The notes under the pieces: generated by a model
The model's database searches: none
What the model was told of the DNA's origin: nothing
What the model saw: the letters and a program-made list of their open reading frames with translations, nothing else
NCBI RefSeq assembly: GCF_015905305.1
Contig: NZ_JADZLQ010000003.1
Location: forward strand, 372,001-436,000
Length of the DNA: 64,000 bases
From: Pinirhizobacter soli
Lineage (GTDB): Bacteria; Pseudomonadota; Gammaproteobacteria; Xanthomonadales; Rhodanobacteraceae
Direction of reading: 5' to 3'
In this document: positions 43,271-52,400 of the stretch, in pieces
Position numbering within the stretch: the stretch's first letter is position 1
Layout: every line of letters begins with the position of its first letter
Position numbers and translations under genes: made by a program

Positions 43271-45013
43271 ATGACTATCCAGGTATCGCTAGTTTCGAAC
43301 TGCGACGATGCAGTCGTGCTCTGGAAGATTCCGGCATCCATACCAGACTGCTGGGGCTTTGCGATCGAAAAGGAAATGAAGGACGAGAAGAAGGGCGTCG
43401 TGCGAACGACGCTTGACAACCGCATGGGCTTTGAACGGGACAAGCCTCGTATCGGTGAACATCGGCCGTCCACCCAGTGGCCGTTCCAGCGTTTCTGGTG
43501 GGCAGATTTCACCGCGAACGTGGGCCAGACCGTTCGTTACCGTGTGATTCCGATGGCGCATACCGGCGGAAAACTTCAGGCGCTCATGAGCGATGCAAGC
43601 GACTGGACGGATTGGGCGACGTTGTCCGGCGGTACGCAGGATGGTATGTCGTCCTTTTTTAACCGGGGCATGCTGATTTCCCAGTTCATGTCACGCTATC
43701 TGGAGGACCTGCGGGTCAAACAGGGACTGACGACGACACGAGAAGCACTGACAGCCTTCAAGGACAGCCTGAAGAATCATGAGGAGCCCATTCGCATCTT
43801 CCTTTCAGGCGAATTGCGATTGGCGCTGTTGGACCTTCTTCAAACCGCCAGCAGAAAGAAACAGCACGTTTACGCCGCGCTGTACGAACTGGACGACGAT
43901 GAACTAGTTTCCGCGCTTTGTGCCTTAGGGGCGCGCGCGCATGTGGTGCTCGCAAATGGGTCAATCCAGGCAAAAAAGGGCGAAGGCGCGGCCAATGCGC
44001 GTCGCCGCGACCAGAACAAGGAGGCGCGTGCCCGACTGGAAAAAGCGAAGGTAGACCTGCATGGGCGATTTATTTCTCCCGGGGCGCTTGGACACAACAA
44101 GTTCCTGGTGATTGCCGACAGCAAGAATAAGCCGATGGCCGTGTGGACTGGCAGCACCAACTGGACGGGCACGGGTTTGTGTACGCAAACCAACAATGGT
44201 TTTCTGGTGAAGGACGGCGAAGCGGCTGCGCAATATCGCGACCAATGGATCCGTCTGCGCGACGCCAAGAACGAGTTCCCTGCATCGTTGGTCGATGCGA
44301 ATAATTTGCCCGCCGAGTTCAGCGTGGGCAAAAGCAAAGGGCGCATCTGGTTCAGTAGAACGACGAAGCAGGTCGATCTGGCGGCTATCAACGACGTGCT
44401 GAACAACGCCAAGGAGGGTGTCCTGTTCTTAATGTTCCAGCCAGGAAACCAGGGCCCGCTCGGAACGATCCGCACGCTGCAGAACGGCAGGAAGCGCCTC
44501 TACATCAAGGGCGTTGTCAGCACCCTGCCGAAGAACGATGAGAGCCAGGTTACGGTCAAGGCGGTCAATAGCAGCAAGAGCGTATCCTCGACGCTGGATG
44601 TGGTGCAGCCCGAGGGGGCACACCCGTTCGCCAACTGGGCGGCCACCGTCAAGCGGAACGAGTTCCTGACGAAACAGGGCGGGGTGATCGGTTTCGCCAT
44701 CATCCACTCCAAGCTTATCGTAGTGGACCCATTCACCAACCCGGTGGTTATCACGGGCAGCCACAATTTCTCCGCCAACGCCAGCAAGAAAAACGACGAG
44801 AACTTCGTCATCATCGAGGGAAACAAGGAACTGGCGATGCACTACGCCTCGCATATCCTGTCGGTCTATCACCATTATCGCTGGCAGGCCTACGTCAACA
44901 ATCGGCAGGCCAAAGGCAGCTCACCGACCGGCTACCTGCAGGAAATCGACGCGTGGCAAGCCCCGCAGCTAAAGGGAGATGGTGCGCGCGAAATGGATTT
45001 CTGGGTGCGTTGA
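43271..45013 (+). CDS. phospholipase D-like (HKD) protein
   Basis: The product is 580 aa with no signal peptide. Two HKD-type motifs are visible: HNKFLVIAD near residue 275 with GSTNWTG, and IHSKLIVVDP near residue 480 with GSHNFSANA. The N-terminal 150 residues look like a beta-sandwich, partner unknown. The family includes nucleases, phospholipases and T6SS effectors. No VgrG, adaptor or immunity gene is beside it. The start is set by the GGGGGC site. Confidence 0.82.
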   Translation: MTIQVSLVSNCDDAVVLWKIPASIPDCWGFAIEKEMKDEKKGVVRTTLDNRMGFERDKPRIGEHRPSTQWPFQRFWWADFTANVGQTVRYRVIPMAHTGGKLQALMSDASDWTDWATLSGGTQDGMSSFFNRGMLISQFMSRYLEDLRVKQGLTTTREALTAFKDSLKNHEEPIRIFLSGELRLALLDLLQTASRKKQHVYAALYELDDDELVSALCALGARAHVVLANGSIQAKKGEGAANARRRDQNKEARARLEKAKVDLHGRFISPGALGHNKFLVIADSKNKPMAVWTGSTNWTGTGLCTQTNNGFLVKDGEAAAQYRDQWIRLRDAKNEFPASLVDANNLPAEFSVGKSKGRIWFSRTTKQVDLAAINDVLNNAKEGVLFLMFQPGNQGPLGTIRTLQNGRKRLYIKGVVSTLPKNDESQVTVKAVNSSKSVSSTLDVVQPEGAHPFANWAATVKRNEFLTKQGGVIGFAIIHSKLIVVDPFTNPVVITGSHNFSANASKKNDENFVIIEGNKELAMHYASHILSVYHHYRWQAYVNNRQAKGSSPTGYLQEIDAWQAPQLKGDGAREMDFWVR

Positions 45014-45042
45014 TTGTGCAGGACAGCTTGTGCTGCGAAAAA

Positions 45043-45064
45043 GAAGGCCCCTTGCGGGGCCTTC
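45043..45064. terminator. intrinsic terminator shared by convergent genes
   Basis: GAAGGCCCC and GGGGCCTTC form a perfect 9-bp stem around TTGC. It is A-rich before and has TTC after, and sits between the HKD gene and the convergent hydrolase, so it can serve either strand. Confidence 0.8.
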
Positions 45065-45081
45065 ATCGTCAGTCCCTGGAA

Positions 45082-45858
45082 CTACTTGGCCGACGTTTGG
45101 ACGCTCTTTGCGGCCTGCTCGATCACTGACGCGACGACCTTCGGGTTCGACACATAGATGGCATGGCTCCCCTTCGTCTCGACCATCGTGGCATTCGCAC
45201 GCTTGGCCATGGTGCGCTGTGCCGCCACCGGAATCATGTGGTCTTCGGTCACCACTAGATACCAACTGGGCTTGGACTTCCATGCCGGCTGGGTGATCTT
45301 GCCCGCGTAGGCGTTGACGCCCCATGGCACCTGCGAATTGGCCATGAACTGCGCCTTCTGCAGCGGCAGGTCACCAGCAAACGAAGCGGGGAACTTGGCG
45401 ATATCCAACCCGAGGTAGCCATCCTGCGGCGGCACGATCGGCGGGACTGGCGCACCAGGTGCAGGATTGCTCGTCAACGTCTGGACCGATTCGCCCGCAT
45501 CGGGCGCAAACGCGGTGATGTACACCAATGCCTTTACGTTAGGCGCGGTACCGGATTCGGTAATTACCGCACCACCATACGAGTGGCCCACCAAAACGAC
45601 CGGTCCGGTCTGTTTCTCAAGAACCCGGCGAGTGAATGCCACGTCGTCGGCAAGCGAGGCCGTGGGATTCTGGACGATGGAGACTTCGTATCCGTCCTTC
45701 TTGAGGATGTTGTAGACGCCTTCCCAACCCGATCCGTCAACGAAACCGCCATGGACCAACACGATGGACGGCTTGGCGTCGGCCGCCTGGGCGGCTACAC
45801 CGGTCATCACCATCGAGCAACCGACGACGGCGGCCGCCAAATACTTACTGAGTTTCAT
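45082..45858 (-). CDS. exported alpha/beta hydrolase (EstB/ salicylate-esterase-like)
   Basis: The ATG at 45858 starts a signal peptide ending GVAAQA. The 258-aa enzyme begins PSIVLVHGGFVDGSGWEGVY, has the nucleophile VGHSYGGAVI and the last catalytic histidine in KGSHAIYVSNP. This subfamily is common in proteobacteria as periplasmic esterase of unknown substrate. Confidence 0.88.
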   Translation of the reverse strand: MKLSKYLAAAVVGCSMVMTGVAAQAADAKPSIVLVHGGFVDGSGWEGVYNILKKDGYEVSIVQNPTASLADDVAFTRRVLEKQTGPVVLVGHSYGGAVITESGTAPNVKALVYITAFAPDAGESVQTLTSNPAPGAPVPPIVPPQDGYLGLDIAKFPASFAGDLPLQKAQFMANSQVPWGVNAYAGKITQPAWKSKPSWYLVVTEDHMIPVAAQRTMAKRANATMVETKGSHAIYVSNPKVVASVIEQAAKSVQTSAK

Positions 45859-46107
45859 GGACGAAGCTCCTGCAGCGCGACAAAGAGATGCGGGCAACTG
45901 CGCTGTTGCATTGCCCGCATGTGGCTAGCGGTGAACTCCAAACTATTGATAAAGAAAAGGTTGTAGCCCTGTCCGTCTCATTCGGAGCCGAAACCTCACC
46001 AAGCTTGCCCGTCTGCATCGTCGATGGGCATCGGTCAAATGTCCGATGCTGCGGGGATGTAACAGGTCCGTAGACTTTCCGGATTCGTCTACGCTACTAA
46101 TAAGTTC

Positions 46108-46968
46108 ATGCCAACGACTTCCGCCGTGCCCTTGCTTGATGCGATCCGTGCGATCGCCTTTGTCGGCGACCTCGCCATGGGTCAGCCGACAGACCATTCG
46201 TTGCGTACGGCATGGATGGCCAGTCGACTGGCGCAAGTGACAGAGGGCTATGAAGACCTGTGTTCGCAGGCGTCCATCATTGCCTTGTTGCGATGGTCCG
46301 GCTGCACGGCAAATGCGCATGAGTTTGCGTTTACCTTTGGTGACGATGTCTCCCAACGCCAGTCCCTGCTTGCGATGCAGTCGTCCGACGGAGGCTTCAA
46401 ATCCGGAACACGCCAAAGCGCCACCGCATTCTTTGCGCTGTCCAGGATTCATTGCGAAGTAGCAGGTGAGATCGGTGATCTGCTTGGCCTGAGTGAAGAT
46501 GTGCAGTTTTCGCTAAGGCACTTATTCGAAAGCTTCGATGGCTCTGGTGCGCCAGGCGGCCTCGCGGGAGACGCCGTTCCCCCTTGTGTGTATCTGATGT
46601 CAGTTGCTGGCGACCTGGAAATTCTCCATCGGCTGTACGGTGTTGAGCGTGCCATCGCGGTGATTCGAGCGCGCGCCGACCGCCAATACCCTGGTCATCT
46701 TGCAGAGCGTGCCATTGCAAATCTTCGGCCGTGGTTATTGGAGCTTGAGACCATGCAGACGGCCGGGCATATCGACGGCCTTGGCGACGGCGTGTCTGAT
46801 CAAAGCGCACCATTGGAAATTCTTGCCGACGTGATTGACTTGAAGTTGCCATGGATGACGGGGCATTCAAGGCTGTCGGCAACACTAGCCCGTAATGCTG
46901 CTGAGCAAATGGGGCTTGATAAGGACGCACAAGGCAGGATCTACCGAGCGGGCCTCATTCACGGCATC
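46108..46968 (+). pseudogene. HD-GYP/LuxR-type regulator, N-terminal half, interrupted by the 13-kb element
   Basis: The first 287 codons have HD-domain sequence (DLAMGQPTDHSLRTAWMASR; LPWMTGHSRLSATLARNAAE) and end at IHGI, where the element begins. Reading on inside the element adds only ALCGSSSPKY and a stop. The second half is at 60232-60879. The expected HD catalytic aspartate is glycine (IHGIG), so the intact protein was perhaps a catalytically dead sensor. Expression could still give a truncated product. Confidence 0.92.
46963..46968. repeat. target-site duplication, left copy (GGCATC)
   Basis: GGCATC lies directly before the left terminal repeat. The second copy is at 60226-60231. It encodes Gly-Ile of the interrupted gene. 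Confidence 0.88.
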
Positions 46969-46995
46969 GCGCTATGTGGTAGCAGCAGCCCCAAG
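46969..46995 (+). repeat. left terminal inverted repeat of the island
   Basis: These 27 bp match the complement of 60199-60225 in 26 positions. The first gene of the element starts 32 bp inside. Confidence 0.92.
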
Positions 46996-47027
46996 TATTG
47001 AAGGGGATCCCTCGCTATCGTTGTTCC

Positions 47028-47618
47028 ATGGGGACCCCAACACCACCATCACTAAAGTGGCTTATCCGTAAGCGGTCACGGGTGGCTGGCACCATTGACC
47101 GGCTTCAGTCGCAGCTCGCTCCGCTCAAGGAGCGAGCCGAGAGCATCGCCGCACGCCTCGCCCGTTTAGGGATGCAGGCCGAATCCATGCAGGGGGAGTT
47201 GGAGTTCCGCGGCCTGGTCGCCCCCTTCAACCAAAAGATCTGGATCGGCAAGCGCGGCAGCCATTTTCCCCGCGGGCACCTTACTGATGCCATTTGCGAA
47301 TTTCTAAGCAAAGACCCAAAGCGATGGCAACCTACATCGGCCATCGCCGACTACGTGATCACCACCGGGGGCGGTATCCCAGCCGAGGAACTCAAATCGG
47401 CTTACCTCGCCATTCGTAGGCAGATGCGTCAGATGGCTAGGAAGGGTTACCTGGTTCGAAATTGGGACGATGGACCGCGTGAGGCACACGGCGGCTCGTG
47501 TGAGGCGGGTTGGCGCCTTTCGTCTGAGTCCATGGAAAGGCTTAAGACGGGCTTATTGAGCCGGCATAGCCCGCCCCCGCATGACAGCAAAGCTTGGAAG
47601 ATGAGGACATTCAGATGA
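47028..47618 (+). CDS. coiled-coil/winged-helix protein at left end of island
   Basis: The ATG at 47028 gives 196 aa. Residues 15-65 form a coiled coil (GTIDRLQSQLAPLKERAESI), followed by PFNQKIWIGKRG and a winged-helix-like region (HLTDAICEFLSKDPKRWQPT; LAIRRQMRQMARKGYLVRNW). Layout parallels the gene at 59641-60165, whose start also lies about 33 bp from its terminal repeat. It may bind element ends or control their transcription. No catalytic motif seen. It is coupled by ATGA to the next gene. Confidence 0.75.
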   Translation: MGTPTPPSLKWLIRKRSRVAGTIDRLQSQLAPLKERAESIAARLARLGMQAESMQGELEFRGLVAPFNQKIWIGKRGSHFPRGHLTDAICEFLSKDPKRWQPTSAIADYVITTGGGIPAEELKSAYLAIRRQMRQMARKGYLVRNWDDGPREAHGGSCEAGWRLSSESMERLKTGLLSRHSPPPHDSKAWKMRTFR

Positions 47619-47971
47619 ACAAGTCGTTCGACCACAGCGAGTTTCAATGGGAAATGCTTTCCAGCATGGAACGGGTGGTCTGGGCTGTTGCCTTTGCGAG
47701 CGTGGACGGTTCGCCTAAAGCGGCTGTTCGCCGGGCAGACCACATGTTGGACAAGCTGCGCATGGTAGGTACTCGCAGGGCAAACCGACTTGATCCGGAA
47801 ATCGAAGCCGCCCGGGCGAACATTGAAATCCCAAGGCACGAATTCGACATCTGGTACCGGACCTGCCTGCGCATTCGGCACCCAAACGGCCGTCGATTCA
47901 AAGCACCCACCGACGAGGAATACGAGGCAGCCTATAGCCGTTTCATGCAAGGCCGGGTTGCCTATTACTAG
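47615..47971 (+). CDS. hypothetical protein, 118 aa, coupled to the left-end gene
   Basis: The start ATG overlaps the stop of the previous gene. The soluble product begins MNKSFDHSEFQWEMLSSMER and includes VVWAVAFASVDGSPKAAVRR and a tyrosine/aspartate-rich end (PTDEEYEAAYSRFMQG). Unknown family. Its coupling suggests a joint role with the winged-helix protein. I found no homologous second gene near the right end. Confidence 0.68.
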   Translation: MNKSFDHSEFQWEMLSSMERVVWAVAFASVDGSPKAAVRRADHMLDKLRMVGTRRANRLDPEIEAARANIEIPRHEFDIWYRTCLRIRHPNGRRFKAPTDEEYEAAYSRFMQGRVAYY

Positions 47972-48047
47972 GAGTGATAGGTAGACCCACGACCGGCATG
48001 CCGAATGTGCAGGCCACAGCGACGCGAAGGAGATCCTACTCACCCGA

Positions 48048-48515
48048 TCAAAAAGTCCGATCGTGGACAACCTCATCACATCCATAAGGCAGTTTTGCGT
48101 GGAACTTAATATAGTCAGCTTCGCCCATGTTTTCTCGACGCTTCCGCTGTACAGCACGCTCTTGCACTTTGAGCTTCACAGGCGTACACGATGAAGGCAT
48201 TACATTCAGCCAGACGTCGCCGGTATGCCTATTCACCTCGAGATATGCTGGGCTCTCTGGATAATCATCCCAATGCACTTGATATCCATAGAAGTCGAGA
48301 TCTGGCTCTCCGGTCTTTTCTAACGAGAACGGACCTGACGTTTTGCTCCGCTTCGCCTGCACAATTGGCGTGATAAGTTGTCGTGCTTCCTGATCTGTGA
48401 GGAGAGGGACCGAGCCTAGTCGGCCAACATGTTCCTCACGGGTTTGTGCGCAAACGGTATTTGAAAGTGCCGATGCAAGTAGAGCGAAGAAAAAAGCGGT
48501 AGGTGACCTCATCAT
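48048..48515 (-). CDS. exported probable immunity protein to the RHS glucosaminidase
   Basis: The product is 155 aa with a signal peptide (SPTAFFFALLASALSNTVCA), so it is periplasmic. Its start overlaps the stop of the RHS-core gene by four bases, the usual toxin-immunity order. A peptidoglycan hydrolase would have to be neutralised in the periplasm, which fits. No immunity family is recognised: role from position and export only. Confidence 0.62.
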   Translation of the reverse strand: MMRSPTAFFFALLASALSNTVCAQTREEHVGRLGSVPLLTDQEARQLITPIVQAKRSKTSGPFSLEKTGEPDLDFYGYQVHWDDYPESPAYLEVNRHTGDVWLNVMPSSCTPVKLKVQERAVQRKRRENMGEADYIKFHAKLPYGCDEVVHDRTF

Positions 48516-49480
48516 TTCTTCCTCCCCTGAATGATCGAAACAGCGTTTTCTACGCTATGAAATGTGCCGACAAAGTCTTTCACGAATTTGGGTTCTGGCT
48601 TGTTTGAGTCCATGTTTATAGCGAAATGGTGTTTCTGTTGAAGTACACGCGCAATCTGTTCCGGATCGGTCAGGCCGCGAAGATCTTCCTTCCCATGAAG
48701 AAATGCCTCTGTAGCGTCGATAAAACTTTTGAATTTCAACACCCCTTTTTTACCGCTGCCTGTAATCATGACATCGTGTCCGCCATAAGAGCCGTTTTTG
48801 TCGGGATAGATTTCCATGCTGTAGAACGCGTTACCGCCAAGGGCAAATCTATTTGCTCCCCAAGTTGATTCGAGCCCACCGAGGGCTAAGATCATTATCA
48901 TCGAAGTTCCGTAGCGCTTCGACTCAAGCTGCGCATCCGAGAGATGGGCGGAAACGTACGCCATGACGTTCATGGCGGGCATTCGCGTCGGATTCTTCCG
49001 ATCAGCCGAGGGGCTAAGCGCGTCGTTGTTTTTTTCGTGGGTATCGTGTTCGTCTGATGTCTCCTGCCCATTGGGGTCAGTGAAGCGAACCGGATTTAGA
49101 TCTGCGAAGGCGAATCGACTAAAGCTCGTTATATCTCCAGTTTTCGCTGCCTCCGGATCGGTACTGAGGAATCGCCCTGTATCCGGGTCGTAATAGCGTG
49201 CCTGCATGTACACGAGGCCGCTAGAAGCATCGCTTATTTGTCCTGTGAATCCCACTCCGTCTGGAGGCGCACTGTTAACCTCGGAGCCGAAAGGTTTATA
49301 GTCGTACGTGGTTGTTATGGTACCGGCAGAGTTTGCTTCTGCAATCGGTGTGCCTTGGCTATCCGTGTACACATAGGTAACGTTACCAGCGACGCACCAT
49401 TGACTGACCGCCATCGCGAAGCAGGCCGGCAGAATAGCTAGAAGCTTTCGGCTGTTCACACACGTCATCCGTAATGTCAT
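48512..49480 (-). CDS. exported RHS-core protein with glucosaminidase-like toxin domain
   Basis: The product is 322 aa. A signal peptide (KLLAILPACFAMAVSQWCVA) is followed by the RHS-associated core (YTDSQGTPIAEANSAGT, YMQARYYDPDTGRFLSTDP), usually the end of a far larger Rhs protein. The variable tail after PNGQE resembles a lysozyme/GH73 domain: LALGGLESTWGANRFALGGN carries a candidate catalytic glutamate. It likely cuts peptidoglycan. The gene starts 10 bp after the YD-repeat giant, and the two may act together. Confidence 0.75.
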   Translation of the reverse strand: MTLRMTCVNSRKLLAILPACFAMAVSQWCVAGNVTYVYTDSQGTPIAEANSAGTITTTYDYKPFGSEVNSAPPDGVGFTGQISDASSGLVYMQARYYDPDTGRFLSTDPEAAKTGDITSFSRFAFADLNPVRFTDPNGQETSDEHDTHEKNNDALSPSADRKNPTRMPAMNVMAYVSAHLSDAQLESKRYGTSMIMILALGGLESTWGANRFALGGNAFYSMEIYPDKNGSYGGHDVMITGSGKKGVLKFKSFIDATEAFLHGKEDLRGLTDPEQIARVLQQKHHFAINMDSNKPEPKFVKDFVGTFHSVENAVSIIQGRKK

Positions 49481-49490
49481 GTCTATGGCC

Positions 49491-52400
49491 TCAGTTCGAG
49501 TTTACGTAGATCTGTGCGTAGCCGCTCCAAGCCGAGCAGCCGCTTGCATTACAGGCGCGCTCGCGGAACTTAACTATTCCGGTGCCATAAACAAAGTTGT
49601 TGTATCCGCAAATATTGGTGATGGGCTGTGGCGTCGTTGCATTGGGGAGCGTTTCTTCGGTGTTATAGGACGTGGCCCCTGCGACGCTCGAACAACCAAC
49701 CAACACGGTCACCTTGTGATTGGACGTGTTTTGCGAAATGGAAGGTATTGCAGGCACGCCTGGAACGAGCAAGACCGAAACAGCGGCGCTTGCCGTCAGG
49801 CCGCTACATCCACTTGCATTACACGCCTGTACGCTAAATACGTAGCTACCCGATGATGACTCAACAGGAGAGGCTGATGTCGCGCCGCCTTGATAGGCAA
49901 GAGAGTAGCCGCCTCCGTTAAGCTGCTGGTAAAGGTTGTAGTACGAAGCAGTCGCGGCACCTGACCAGGTCACACCGACCGTCCCAGTACTGGAGCCGGG
50001 CGCCGATATCGAAGCAGGCGCCCCAGGAGGAAGTAAAACTGTCACCGTTCCTGTGCCGCTAAAGGGTCCACAGCCACCGGCATTGCATGCTTGCACCCGA
50101 TACGCGTATGCCCCGTTTGGCTTGCCAGAAATCGGGCGGCTAAGCGCAGCACTCGTTTGCAACACAGTCCATGCACCGCCGTTCACCTGCTCGCTAAGCG
50201 CGTATGAAGCCGCAAGCGGAACCGTGCTCCAGGAAACACTATAAATACCGTTCGCGCTAGTTGACGGAACGCTCAGGGTCGGGCCAGATGTGGGAGGATG
50301 AGTAACGGTGAGGGAGGAATTCCCGGCTACCCACCCCTGGCATCCGTATGTGTTACACGCCTTTACGTGGAACTGGTATGTTCCGTCTCCAAGACCTGAG
50401 AGCGAGAAGGACGTAGACGCTCCGCTGTAAACCTGACTCCAGGTAGAGCCTCCGTTACTGCTTTGCTCGACAGTGTATGTAGTTGCGAGCGTGGCGGACG
50501 ACCATGAGAGCACCGCAGACCCATCGGCGCTTGTTGCGGGAACTGCAAAGGTCGCGGGTCCGGTCGGAAGTACGCCATACGTGGTGTCCACAGTAACCGT
50601 CGAAACGGCCGACCAACCGCGCGTGCCATAGGCGCTATTCGCGCTCACCTGATAGCTGTACGTCCCAGATGTAGTCCCGGGGCGACTAATGCTCGTCGCT
50701 GGGGTACCCGCCGCGATGGTGGTCCACGCACCATTGCCCAGTTTCTCTTGGACGTCGAAGCTGGTAGCGGTTACCGGTGTGGACCACGAGACGTTGTAGG
50801 TGCCGTTGATCGTCCCCGTCGGCGCTGTAACAGTCGGTAAAGTGGGCCGAACTCCAACACCTATAGACGATGTAAAGGGCCCGCACGCACTGGACGTGCA
50901 GGCTTGCACTCGATAGAAATAAGTGCCGCCCTGTTTCCCAGCAATTGATGCGGTAAGTGCGGCGCCTGATGAAACAGATGACCAATTAAGCTGATCCGTA
51001 CTCTCTTGAAGCGTGTAAGTAGTTGCGGTCGGAACGCCGGGCCACGTCGCGGTGAAGGAGCCGTTGTTGGGGTTGGCATCGAACGTGAGACTGGCGGGGG
51101 CCCCCAACTGGGGGTTTTCATCTCGTGCGATAAGCCGCGAACCGAGATAGATATAGTCGATAGAAGTGCTCTGCCCCGCGTTGAATTGATACAAGAGCGT
51201 GCCGTTACTGGTGTAAAAGTAATATTCGGCGGAGCCCCCCGTCAGCGTTTTCGATACCCGGTGTCCAAATGCATCGTATTGGTACGTCTCTGACGCTCCA
51301 AGCGAGATCAGCTGATTCTTCTTGTCGAAGCTCAGTGTGGTTCCACCCCTTGTCGTAACGTTACCAAGCGGGTCATACGTGTACGATCCGCCCGCACTCG
51401 TTGAGTGAAGCAGGTTATCCGCACCGTAGGTGAACGTTACCGCTCCTAAGGCCCCTGAACGCGAGACAATATTGTTTACGGGGTCATAGACAAACGCCTC
51501 TGACCATGAACCTGGACTCTGGGCATCCTTTAAGCGACCAAGTTCGTCGTAGTGAAACGTCCTACTTCTCGCCGTACCTACACGGTCAATTACAGAAAGC
51601 GTGTTTCCGACATTGTCGTAGGCGTAATCCTCGCTAATCTCCAGGGTCGTACCACTTCCGTAAGTGAAGTTCTTAAGCAGAAGTCGCTCGTTCTGTTCCT
51701 GTGTGTAGAGTTCTCCGTTACCGTACGTGAAATCCGATAGAGTCCCATCGGGGAAATAGTGCACGGCGCTGGCATACGCGCCCACCTGCGTCGGTCGTCC
51801 GAGATCGTCCGCCGCGTAGTAGACGCTCGTCTGGTTCGGGTAGTCGAGATAATTGAGGCCGCCAGCTGGCGTGTACCGGTATCCGACCTGCCAAGCCTGC
51901 TGACCATCAATCTGAAGGGCTTCGGTCGAGATCTCCCCGAGCGAGTTATAGGAGGCTGACCAGTGCGTGGCACCCGAATCAGCCTGTGTCATGTGGCCAG
52001 CAGGCGAATATAGGTAAGTCGACGACTGCGTGCCTGGCGGCGCCGCGACTTGGTGGAGTCGATTCATCCCGTCATAGGTGTAATCAGTTGCGCCTGCTGG
52101 CTCACTTGATAAGCACCCGGTTCCGGGCGATCCGCCCCGAGCCAGCCAGGCAACGTTTCCGGCTGCATCGTAGCCGTAGAACGTGCTTCCCGATTCTGGG
52201 TCGACCGACCGGCATAACTGATAGTTGGAGTCGTAGTAAAGGTGCCGCGTCACATCGGCACTGACTCCGTTATAGGTACCGTACTGATGAATGTCGTGCG
52301 CGAATCCCCAGATGTCTAAGGTGATCTCATGTATAACGCCGTCTGGAGCCGAGACCGACTTGGATTTCCGATCGTCAGGCTCGTCGAAGGCTTGGTAAGT

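Noticed and set aside
42993-43274. 93-codon frame in the gap before the HKD gene
   Set aside because: No ribosome-binding site, Arg/Ala/Pro-biased composition and overlap with the start region of the next gene.
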